NCBI GenBank assembly: GCA_025330725.1
Contig: JAIWND010000007.1
Location: 434,001 to 498,000, forward strand
DNA: 64,000 nt
Source of the DNA: Chlamydoabsidia padenii
Taxonomy: Eukaryota; Mucoromycota; Mucoromycetes; Mucorales; Cunninghamellaceae
Direction of reading: 5' to 3'
The notes beneath the pieces were generated by a model, which was given only the letters and a program-made list of their open reading frames with translations, was not told where the DNA came from and made no database searches. Below are positions 1 through 14,207 of the stretch, in pieces; within the stretch, counting starts at the first letter, position 1; each line of letters begins with the position of its first letter. A program made the position numbers and the translations under genes.

Positions 1-833
1 GCATCAAGACACCAAGAGTAGCCAAAGTCCGGAAAGAGATGATCGTCGTTAGGTTCCATGATGCATAAAATATTCCAAACCACTAGAAAAAGAATAACAT
101 CAGATCACCATCCAGTCATTTGTCCCAATTCCAGTCATTACTATACCTTTGCACTTTCGGCTGAGTTATCAATAAGAAGAATATGTATCAACTTTTGTAA
201 CAATGGATCCAGTTTATCAGCGATCAATAAGGTATTGTGTCGAAGGAAGGTCCGATCCATCCATACTATTTTAGTGTCATACAGATAGGCACTAGAGAAG
301 AAAAAACAACAACAAAACAACAAAAAACAAAAGCAAATGTGAATCAAACAAAAAAAAAAAAATGTTTACCCTACCTATAAGGATTACTACCGGTATGACC
401 AGCAAAGATCCGCGAAGTTTGAATAGCAAGATTGACATATACCAGATTGATCCCAATAGTCAAAGTCAGAAGAGCAGAGATCACTTGAATGAAGGAATAG
501 GAAGCTGACACATAAAGTCCAGTCATGGCAAGCACAAAACATATGCTAGTTTGTATCGGATGACTCCATAATAAAAGTTGTCGTACTTTTTGTTCAATGA
601 GCTTGGTGTGTTCCTTTTTATCGTGTTCATCTAACCACAGAGAAGGATCAACAACAACAACAAAAAGGAAAAAGTTAGCAAGTCAGCATTCTTTTTATAT
701 ATACCAGTTTACCATCATGAGGAAGCTTCCTCGTCTCTTTGGTTATTGATGTGGATGCTAGTGGTATCAAGTTTCTCGTAGTTGAATGAGTATCATTGTT
801 CGATGGTGAAGGATCGGCTGCGTTTGCTGTCAT
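1..833 (-). CDS. Reticulon-domain protein, 3' end cut by the window edge
   Basis: Reticulons are hairpin membrane proteins that curve ER tubules. Four exons can be joined on the minus strand: about 833-710, 636-375, 291-145 and 82-1. They give an acidic, Ser/Thr-rich N-terminus (MTANAADPS...), then LLLWSHPIQTSICFVLAMTG, a second hydrophobic stretch, SNPYSAYLYDTKIVW, and finally SFRTLATLGVLM at the window edge. The W-H-P start of the first hairpin, two long hydrophobic segments and the late RTLATLGVL block fit the reticulon domain. Junctions have GT/AG ends and keep the frame. The start at 833 is a guess: the same frame stays open upstream, possibly behind an intron ending near 930. The C-terminus lies outside the window. 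The family call is fairly safe; the exact orthologue (Rtn1-like) is inferred. Confidence 0.7.
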
Positions 834-1487
834 TACTGTTTGAGTACTGCTGATAAAGTTATTGACTGAGTCCACCTTTATACTTTTTACTTGTTGGATC
901 AAAAAAGTATAGTATTCGCTATCACAGTTTGTTTCAAAAAGAGGAAGGAAAAAAAAAAAAAAGGTGTGCGAAAAATACAACTCTGCAAAATATGCAAACA
1001 AGACCCGCCCACCAGTAAACTTTCAAATCGCGATACCTACCACCATCACCTGTTAATACAGTAACATTCTTTTATTTATATGTTCATTATAAATATTCCC
1101 ATAGCCAACACTGTTATTTATTATCTTGACCATAATATGTCTATTGTACTACTATATTTCCTAATGCCGTATTCCAAGATAGTTGTAACCCAAGAAGATT
1201 CAGGGTAATAGGGGTGATGAGAATACAAAATTAACAATTAAGTGTATACTATAATGTTTTTAAAGGATGACAACAGTAATAACACTATTAATTAAGGGTA
1301 GCAATGAGGGTTAATAAACAAGAGTAAACTAGTGAAGGTAAAAAAAAAAAAGAGAAAGGGGTCGGGAGATGAATATGATCCATTCCAAAAAGCAACAAAG
1401 AGGAGGGGTTCATGAGTTCAATCCATGGACCTAGTTGTACTACAATACCACAAGTAGAAGATACACACCACATTTATCAATAATCCA
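834..1487. other. Intergenic, reticulon 5' flank and UPF1 3' flank
   Basis: No credible coding exon is visible. A run of A residues sits at 950-963 and AT-rich sequence at 1060-1280. A 61-codon minus-strand frame at 1288-1473 is mostly hydrophobic low-complexity sequence and probably lies in the UPF1 3' UTR. Confidence 0.5.
1022..1032 (-). promoter_or_regulatory. CGGGATTTGAA-like element (one mismatch)
   Basis: Reads CGCGATTTGAA on the minus strand, about 190 bp upstream of the chosen reticulon start and pointing toward that gene. Confidence 0.4.
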
Positions 1488-5393
<3,906 letters not shown>

Positions 5394-5496
5394 GTTTTAA
5401 TCTAGAAAAGAAAAGAAGAGGGAAAAGGAAGGCTGCTTTTTAAATTTCGCCTTTATTTTGTCTGGTGTGTGCGTTGAACGTCATTGGTGGAGTCAC

Positions 5497-5507
5497 ATCA
5501 AACCCCG
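5497..5507 (-). promoter_or_regulatory. CGGGATTTGAA-like element for UPF1
   Basis: Minus-strand reading is CGGGGTTTGAT with GG and C before it, about 105 bp upstream of the UPF1 start and pointing toward UPF1. It lies 8 bp from an oppositely oriented copy. Confidence 0.45.
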
Positions 5508-5514
5508 CCTTGTT

Positions 5515-5525
5515 CGGGATGTGAA
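5515..5525 (+). promoter_or_regulatory. CGGGATTTGAA-like element for NUP133
   Basis: CGGGATGTGAA, one mismatch, about 80 bp upstream of the NUP133 start and pointing toward it. Together with the copy at 5497-5507 it forms a back-to-back pair inside a 210-bp bidirectional promoter. Confidence 0.45.
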
Positions 5526-5603
5526 ATGTCGGGCGCGTTAAAATGGGAAGAGCTTTCTTCTCTTTTTTTTTCTTTTCTCTATTTCAAAATTATCCCTCCC
5601 TCT

Positions 5604-8589
5604 ATGGAATCCACCCCCTCGATAGACGAAACGCAAAGCAAGACATACTGGGAATCACTGAAGGATAAGCACCAAATGGATATATTCGGTACTCAAGATG
5701 GCCACGATACTTCTGTCCTTTATTCGGTGCCCTGGTCAAACCCTTCTACGTATAGTTGCAACAAGGCTTTGACGATTTCCAAGAAATACGATCTGCCAAC
5801 GATCCTCAAGGAACTTGTCGCTGAAAAAGGTAACTACTCAAACTGTTTGAAACTGACTAATTGTATTGATAATTAACTTGCTTTTTTTTTTTTAATTAGG
5901 TTTTATTCGAATGAACATGTCCACACGATCCAAATACATATTGATGACTACCAAAACGAATGCTGGCGTCTCACTTCACTTTAAGGAGGTAATTTTGACA
6001 TGGAAAAAGAAAAGAAGAACCAACTGCTAACTCTCTGCTATTTTATAGAAGGATTGTCAAGATCTGAAGAAGCTGGAATTCAAGTTACCTCTACCACTAC
6101 CAACACAAATTGAACCACCATTTATTGATCTGATACTACCATCTTTGACAGACATGAAACCGACAATACTGGAAAACAATGCAGATAGTGGAATAGTTGT
6201 GGTGACAAAAACAGGACATTTACTCTATTGGCCGAATATCAAAGATGCCGCCATTCACAACACAGCGACTTACCAAACTCACCAACTCCCACTAGGATTC
6301 AAGGAAGAGGTTACCTGCACTGCAGCCAATTTGTTTAATGGATCACTCTATCAACTTGCGATCGGTACATCAATTGGAAATGTCTATCTGGTACAACTCG
6401 TTGACACTCAAGGGCAGGTGGCTATCTCCGAAACGTCACTCTATCGAAAAACGATCTCATCCACCATGATCGGTTCATTTTGGTCCTATTTGTCTTCTTC
6501 TTCTTCTTCTGGGAAGGAAGATCTAAATATTGGTGGGATAATCAAGATTATACAAGGTCACTCAAGGTAAATACAAATATGAACCATAGGATGTAGTGGA
6601 AGCAGAAATGGTTGACTAACTTTGATCTTTTTCTTGCCCAGGAATGAAATTATTGTGTTAAGCACACTTTACATCCAAAGCTGGGTACTGTCATCATCAA
6701 GGAAGGCAACAGTAAGTAACCTAGGTAATGTGATCAATTTGGATTTTACTAACCTCCTTCCTTCTTCAATAGATGACATCCCGAACAAATCTTCACTCTG
6801 CCATTCAACAACATGCTATTCCAACCCTACTACCAAAGAATTTGACTCCTAATATGAAAGTTGATCTTCTCGACATGGACAAATATGGGTAAGTGTATCA
6901 AAAGAACATAAATTGAGTGTTTTTACTAACCTTTTACTTGTGATTGATTCATAGGCAGTCTGGGTGGGCAGTTCTTGTCTCATATACTATACCAGAAATG
7001 GGTGACTTTGCTCAATTCGCTCTGGTGTGCATGAACCAACTACCAAAAGAACAAGATAACAATATGCCATTCCAACTCCTCCAATCATATTCACTACCCT
7101 ACTCTATTGTAAGATAGAAAATACATGTGATATGAAGGATTACTAGTCTAATCAGAATTGTATTTTATAATAATAGATACTTTCTCGCCTGGAACGTCAA
7201 CCTACACTACACATGTCTGATGGATCCATCGCCTACGTATCATTTGACAACACAGTTATCAGCATTGCAGTAACACCAAACTCTCTCTATGAACATGCTC
7301 TGGTGCTTCGACAAGATATCAACGGGGACAATCAACAGATCATCAGCACCATTGTGAAAGAACATGATGACGATGATGATGGGACGTGGACTACTGGACT
7401 GATTTTTACAACAGGAAACGACGTCTTGGAATACAAGATCAACCAAATTTCAATTACTGAATCACAATCGGAAGGGTAATTCTGAAAATAAAAAAGATCG
7501 ATATTATTGATTATACTCACTCTTCTTTTTATTCGTAGGAATGTTTATGCTACTGATTATGAAGATGAAAAAGTAAGACTTTCGGGTATATATGGACATG
7601 TATCTGGTTTACTTACTTTATACTCTTATTATGGTAGACTCGAGAACTGGCGCTTGTGAGATCAAAATTGGAACAAGCCGTCTTCTTTGGATATAATGAT
7701 GAAGTAAGTGAGGATCTAATACTGAAACCAATATAAAAGTGGTAGCTCAAAGATGATCATAGACTAACTATTTGTTTTGATTGATTATTAGAATCCTCTT
7801 TACTTCCCTGTGCGATCGGAGCAACAATTCGAAATCGGGGATACGGTGGTATCATTGGCAAAAGATATCATAACTGGAGGTAATAAAGTAAATTTAATTA
7901 AATCTAAAATGTTTACTGACCACTTTGACTTAGAATCAGGTCTTACACCAATTACGTTGGATATTCGTGTCTCACTGGAACAGCGTCTAAAGTTTGCTCG
8001 GCGGCTACCTGATATATTGAAAAATGAAAAATTGCTCGATCTGGTAAATAAAAAATAAAAATGAACAATGGATCATGATCAATCATCTAATCATGTATAT
8101 ATGTTTTTAGGTTGATACAAAATCATGGATCAATTTGTGGTCTATACTTGAATCTTGCTACATTGGAATTGAACTACTGAACTTTATCGATCAGGAAAGG
8201 TAAAACTAAGGAGTGGACATGTATGCTGTTTATTAAATATCTTAATACCTTTATTTACTAGAACAAACAATGTCGATCTGGTGAAATACATCGACCTTTG
8301 TTTAGAAAATGCTTCCAAGGCTTTGCGGAATCAAGTTGACCCTGAAACTGTAGATTACAATCGGCATGATATCTTGTCACACCATGTAATATTTAAACCT
8401 CCGATGATCTGCATTACTTCTCTATTAACCCTTTTTGGATATATTCTCCGCAATAATAGATTTTGCTCCTCCCAAAGACATTGGAAAACATGACAGCAAC
8501 CTCATTGAACATGGTTAAAGATGTTGCTTCTTTTATTTTGGTAAGTATCTAGTGGTATTTATAAAGAAAAGACAACCATGACTAAACCC

Positions 8590-8630
<41 letters not shown>

Positions 8631-10692
8631 TAATAGCATATTGTATCCCACATTCATCCATTGGAACAAGCTTTTGTACGTGAATATGTTATTACAATGA
8701 AACGTGGTGATATATCTTGTAAGTTGATTCAATCCATGTCTCCTATTAGAAGTCAGACTAACCTTTTTTGTTTATCTAGCATTCCTCAGTGCATCTCGTG
8801 CTGTGGCAATACTTCATAAGCTCTTTTTGAAGTTAAAGGCATCTATGGAATCATCTTATGATGAGACATTGGATATCTCTGGGGAACTACTCATGGACAC
8901 TCTGGCGAAATGTGGGGACTTGATCTTGACGATTGATCGAGAAAATACTCAAATGGATTCAAGGTAAACATTGAAATATGCCTTCTCGCTTTATGCATAG
9001 TACGACTCACAATGATCAATTCACTCTTCTAGACTCCACCACCGATATGAACAACAAAAACAACAAATTACCGACACACTGTGGAATCTGGGAATGAAGG
9101 ATATCGCCATGTCTTTGGCAGTAACTCACGAATACTATCCAACCCTGGTCACCTACGCTCACAATCAATCGCCAAAGCAATGTCAGCAGCTTGTTGATCA
9201 ATATATTCAAACCTACGGTGTTGGTTTTGTGCGAAGTTTGCTTCAGTTTTACTCTGATAATGGCAAGTCAAAAGAAGGATATACTGGCTGGAAAAAAAGG
9301 ATTATACTAACTGCATTTGATATGTTATGTAGATGACGAAGACCGGCTACTGCATTTTGACCCGACATATGAAAAGGTAGTCTCTGAAATCTTGCAACAG
9401 AATCTCAGCATTGGTTGGAAATATCACCTGCAGAAAGGCAATTTCGAAGACGTCTTTAAATCGCTACAGATACTTATACCAACTATTGAGAACATCTCTA
9501 AAAAGAAGGTAAACCATAAAAGCATAGCGTAACAGTGTGGAAAGAAGTTACCTTTGAAATTAATCAGTCATCTTTTATCATTTTAGATATTGCTGAGTCA
9601 AGCGAAATTGGCCTACTTGACCGTAAATACGCTGGCTATGGACAACACTCTTATATCAACAGTTCTAGGTAGGATGGAAAACATAAGCATTGATTAATAT
9701 CCACTTACCTTGTGCTTATTACATCAATAGAATCGGATCAAATGATACGACTTAATATAGAACTAGAACTGATGGAATCTCAAGAACAAACGCTATCGAA
9801 ATTGAAGATCATCCTCAACGATTATGCATCTAAATCCGACACCGAACGAGTAAACTTGACTGTCAAAAGGGTCTCATCATTATTGATCGACAAAGAATTC
9901 ACGGAAGAAGTTGAAGTAAGTAAAAAAAAAGAAAAAAAAAAAGGGGGGGGGATGGTATACTGGTTATTCCGATCATCTTTAACGAATTCATTTTTGTATT
10001 ATAGATCATGAAGCATTTGACAGGCAGACTACTACTCGGTCATGCTCTAAATTGTGATGAATATGTGATGCTACTATCCCTGATGGACAACAATGGCCCA
10101 AATATTGACAACTATCTATCAGCACTCTATTTTACTAGGATATTCTCGGTAAGAACTTTATTACATGCTGAATGTCGAAACTAATACTTGATTTTTACTT
10201 TGTTGATGGTGTATAGACGGACGATAACAAGGAACAAACGGCGACAAACTTGAATTCTGTATGGAAATCTATATATACAATAGACGAGTAAGTCTGTGTT
10301 GAAAAAACAAAAAAGAAGGGTTAATACAAACATCTAATTATACCATTTTCTTTATGTGTAGCTGGAGCACCATTGATCAATATGTTAAAAAGCGCGACAA
10401 TGCTGATTTATTCAAGATTCTGAATCAAACCACCATGTATCGTGTACTCCTCATGTGCAAAAAACAAGGTAAGGCTTTAGAATCAGAAAATATAAATGTC
10501 TGTCTGGAACTCGATGATGTATAGCTAACTATCTTTTGGTATCATTTAGGTGTTGTCGATGAATCCATATTAAGACCTGGTGATATACAACTCGATCAAT
10601 TATCCTCAAGAGATAAACTATTGGCTGAAAGCATTGGATCTCATAGATTAGATACTTACTTTGATGAATCCATCTGTGCGATCTCATTATAA
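5604..10692 (+). CDS. NUP133: Nucleoporin Nup133-like, Y-complex scaffold subunit
   Basis: Nup133 is the outer subunit of the Y (Nup84/Nup107) complex of the nuclear pore. About 24 short exons add up to roughly 1,150 residues, which matches the family. The N-terminal half looks like the Nup133/Nup155 beta-propeller: SGIVVVTKTGHLLYWPNIKD, then a GSLYQLAIGTSIGNVYLVQL blade, then SFWSYLSSSSSSGKEDLNIG followed by GGIIKII. The C-terminal half is helical without sequence repeats, as expected for an alpha-solenoid, and ends DTYFDESICAISL. The ATG at 5604 (MESTPSIDETQSKTYW) is preferred over in-frame upstream ATGs because these would overlap the promoter motif. Exon borders were placed by eye and some may be off by a few codons. 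Nup155 is the main alternative but is usually longer. Confidence 0.72.
8593..8629 (+). repeat. Poly(T) tract in a NUP133 intron
   Basis: An uninterrupted T run of about 37 bases just before the 3' splice site of an intron. It probably serves as an extreme polypyrimidine tract. It is likely polymorphic and error-prone in assembly. Confidence 0.8.
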
Positions 10693-11307
10693 TGTATTTA
10701 CCTTAGTTTAGCATACGACCTCCCTCCATCTATATTGCAATCTGCATTACCTAATAAATCATCATGTGCTTGTAGCAAATTTATCTTTTCAAATATATCG
10801 TTTGGACTTTATATACATCACAAAAGTGATTACATATTGGTGCAATCCTTAAAATACAGATCTAAAAACAAACAGTCGGAAGTTTGCAATGATCGTACAG
10901 TAGCTGTCTCGATGAAAAAACCATGTTGAAAAGGCGGTGTTTTAAATATCTGACGTGCATGAACCGATTGTTTCTTGGTGTTAACCCGAACGATGTCCAA
11001 GAAAGCCGTAGACCAATTACCCGCCTGAGCATTATACCCCAAGGTTCTAGTCAAATAGACATCTATCAGCTGATAAAAGCATTCACACATGTAAAACAAA
11101 ATAAAAGAAAGGTATAAAAAAAAAAAAAAAAAAAAAAAAAGTTCGAAAACGCATGGACTGACTTTTGTGATTCATGCGAAATCAATACTGCATGAATTCG
11201 AAATCCAACACCTAATAGCGATCTGAACTTTACACTGAAGTAGTATAAAGACTTGTTAAAGGGACTTTTACATCATATACTCTAGGATAATTTCAAACTG
11301 CAAAATG

Positions 11308-11318
11308 TTCAAACCCCG
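11308..11318 (-). promoter_or_regulatory. CGGGATTTGAA-like element
   Basis: Reads CGGGGTTTGAA on the minus strand (one mismatch), with GG before it. No recognised gene starts on that side. Confidence 0.35.
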
Positions 11319-11404
11319 CCTTTTGAAACATCGCTTTTTGCGCACAAAAAACGGAATGGGAGAAGCTGGGTAGTAGTGCCCTTTCCAATCTTAGTAGAGG
11401 CAGG

Positions 11405-11415
11405 CGGGATTTGAA
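11405..11415 (+). promoter_or_regulatory. Exact CGGGATTTGAA element
   Basis: Context is GGCGGGATTTGAAAATG. It lies 120 bp before the small ATG frame at 11536, the spacing seen at recognised genes. This hints that a transcript starts here. Confidence 0.4.
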
Positions 11416-12083
11416 AATGTTTTTTTTTTCTTTCTTGATGTTGGTTTTCAAGTCGAGAGCTCCATTTTCAATTTAGATCCATCATGACCTTGACCTGACT
11501 GACTTTAGGGTATGTGTTGAACAGAATAGATTGGAATGGCAGAAAAAAAAAAATCCTTCAGTACCTATATCAATGAGATAAATCAACTATTCACAGTGAG
11601 TATAGGTGGGTCATATTAAATTTAGAACTCGGGTGAGAAATTATGCGGCGGAATTTGAATATTAAGGGCCGCCAATCTCGCTTTGGCGCCTTGTACTTTT
11701 TACCATTTGCAATTTAATGACAGAGATCTATCACTCGTAGCTGAAAATCCTAATGATATAGCATAAATTAGGGGTACATATTAGGGGGGTTAAAAAAAAA
11801 AAAAAGAATAAGAGCAGTTTTGTCACCGCCATTTCATGTCCCGGTAGGATTTCAAGACCATAGACTATTAACATTTGTTGAGATAAGTAATACATTAATG
11901 ATGTTATATGTTTTTGTTTATTGTAATAGTAAAAGAAGATATATAAAGGGGATAGGTAAACAACTAGGGTGTGTAACGTAGAGATAATGGGAATAAAAAG
12001 ACAATTTTCTACAACAAATTACAGAGAGAGTATAATATAAAAAGTGGGGTGGGGAAAGAGCAAGTAAGTAAATGTTGATCAAA

Positions 12084-13224
12084 TCAAATCAAACCAACAT
12101 TCCGCAAGTTATTTTGCAAGATAATATCATGTACAGCAGTCATGACAAATTCCATCTGTTCGGTATCAGTAGCACAAGTAAAATGAGTATAAACTTGTTT
12201 ATCAGGCGAGGTGTTAATGGAGACAAATCGATTCATGATATAATTCCTGGCTTGTTCTTCATCAGTACCACCTTGATAATCAGGGAAGCATTTCGAGAGC
12301 GGGCTTGACACTAGTTTTTTCTTGAAGATGTCCGTCTTGTTTAAGAATAAGATGGTCGATGTCTTCCCAAACCACCGCGAGTTGCAAATAGAATCAAACA
12401 GAGTCAATGCTTCTTGCATTCGATTGATACTTTCGTCTTCGATGAGCACTTGGTCATATTCCGAGATCGCCACCATAAAGATAATTGCCGTGACATTTTC
12501 AAAGCAATGAATCCATTTCTTGCGTTCCGATCGTTGGCCACCAACGTCAAACATACGATACACCAAATCACCAATGTTAAAGGTTGTTTCTGTGATACCT
12601 GTCGTCTTTACACGTGATCTTAGGACATCTTGATCTGTAGGGAGATAACCAGGTTGAGAGATACGATTAATAGAATCAAAGTAACTATAAATCCAATGGA
12701 TTTTTTTTTTTTTTAGCATTTCATCCTTTTGTGTGTGTATGTGTGTATTTTACTTACTAGTGTGCCGAGTCGTTTAGTTGATATTCATTACTTCGTTGGA
12801 ATGTAGCCTTGACACCATCATCAGCCCAAAGATTTTGAATGGCGCGTACAACATCAGAAGGTAAAGTGCAGGAGCTAATTTGATCGGGTTGGTTCAAAAT
12901 TAAAACCACTGCCTCTTCATTGTCAGGATTGGCCAATGGTAAATCAAGTTGTTCCATGGCTTCTAGAATGACCCGCATAGATTGGATAGTGTTGCTAAAG
13001 ATGATTTCCGTATACGCCAGTCGTTCATCCTCCGAGAAACCTTCATCATGAAGTAGTTTGACTTGTTTTAGTATTGTCGATTTCCCTGATTCCCCAGCCC
13101 CGAGTAAGAGGAGTTTTACTTCATTCCGCATATTGATCTTTTCCATTCGTAGTTGGTTGTCGATTTCTTCTGTTCGTAACTTGCCAGGGCCATCGCCTGC
13201 TCCAACAGATGAGCAACATCCCAT
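12084..13224 (-). CDS. Heterotrimeric G-protein alpha subunit
   Basis: GTP-binding alpha subunit that relays receptor signals at the plasma membrane. Two exons (13224-about 12758 and about 12689-12084) give about 353 residues, the usual length. The N-terminus MGCCSS carries Gly2 for myristoylation and Cys3/Cys4 for palmitoylation. G1 is GAGESGKST, switch II/G3 is [13 protein letters not shown]4 is NKTD and G5 is TCATDT. The switch I Arg/Thr lies in [14 protein letters not shown]. The intron has a GT/AG pair and keeps the frame (SAHY/YFDSINR). The C-terminal receptor-contact tail is LRNVGLI, without the Cys four residues from the end that pertussis toxin modifies in Gi proteins. It is probably a fungal group I (Gpa1/GPA1-like) subunit. 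The subgroup is inferred. Confidence 0.95.
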
Positions 13225-14207
13225 TGTAAGTGTGTATGTGTTAAAGTGTTGTTGTTAGTCAGAATAAAATAAGGGGTAAGGTCCAATCGTGTCTATTAAA
13301 ATAAAAAGAGACATTTCGTTTAGTGAGTATTGATTTTTGTGTACCCTTTTATCTCTTTTCAAAACAATTTACTTTTCTGTAACTTACTTTTGACGTTTTT
13401 AGGTCAAGATTGGTATTTGTAAAAGCAGGATGAGAAAAAAGAAAAAGAAAGAGAGGAAAGAGAAAACGCCAAAGAAAAAAAAAAAAAAAAAGAAAAAGGT
13501 TCATATCGGGATTTGAAATGGTCTGTGCTACCTATTTTGATTTAATTAGAACCCCCTGATTTCGAATAACCCCACTTGGTGAGGGCACCATCACCAACCT
13601 CTTCAAAGCAAGTAATTAATCATATTCGTCAAAGTGAGTCGCAAAAGAGAGATGGTCATCATTATCTTTCAAGAGAAGTATATGCGAAGCTTCAGTGTCA
13701 TCTGTAATGTATTGTAACATGCTGTTCGTGTCACATCATAGTTTGGTTTAATGACTTGTGTTAATTCCTCAATTGTGAATTAGCTTTTTTGTCCATGGAA
13801 AGCAAACTTTCTTCAAGTTAACTATAAATTATGATGGTGAATGGGAAACCACAAGTATCCTTAATCTTGTCTTCATCGAAGGATCGGTGTCGGGGACTCA
13901 ATCATTTCCTTTTCAAGAAGTGTTATGTAGCTCACCATTAAAAGTATGTATTTCTTTCCAGATCGATAAAGGTAAGACAATTTCTGCATGAATTATGATG
14001 GACATTGAATCAGGTGCCTTCCATAAGAGTCCAGACAACAATATAAGCTTCGCAGCATGGTATCAAATTCTATGTATGTATCACCAACCCCCTATAAAAC
14101 TACAACAACGTATGATATGGTTTGTTTATGATAACAACATCTTTTTATTGGTAAAACAACAAAACAAATTCTATATATTAAAAAAAAAAAAAGAACTATG
14201 ACTATGT
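13225..14207. other. Intergenic, G-alpha promoter and downstream flank
   Basis: No coding exon recognised. It holds purine-rich low-complexity DNA at 13430-13500 and a CGGGATTTGAA copy at 13507. A 68-codon plus frame at 13995-14201 has no family resemblance and ends in Lys runs. Confidence 0.5.
13507..13517 (+). promoter_or_regulatory. Exact CGGGATTTGAA element upstream of G-alpha
   Basis: It sits 282 bp upstream of the G-alpha ATG, but its orientation is opposite to that of the gene. Confidence 0.4.

Larger units (their letters stand above)
10693..12083. other. Intergenic, NUP133 3' flank to G-alpha 3' flank
   Basis: About 1.4 kb with no convincing gene. It holds poly(A) at 11119-11140, three copies of the recurrent CGGG-TTTGAA word (11308, 11405, 11649) and an E2F-like TTTGGCGC at 11692-11699. 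An ATG at 11536 opens MAEKKKSFSTYINEINQLFT, followed by a good donor (GTGAGT at 11596). This could be the first exon of a lost or unrecognised gene, but no continuation was found. Frames at 10735-11117 look random. Confidence 0.45.

Noticed and set aside
10830..11117. Overlapping 89- and 64-codon frames on opposite strands
   Set aside because: Neither shows a family pattern; both lie in AT-rich flank after NUP133.
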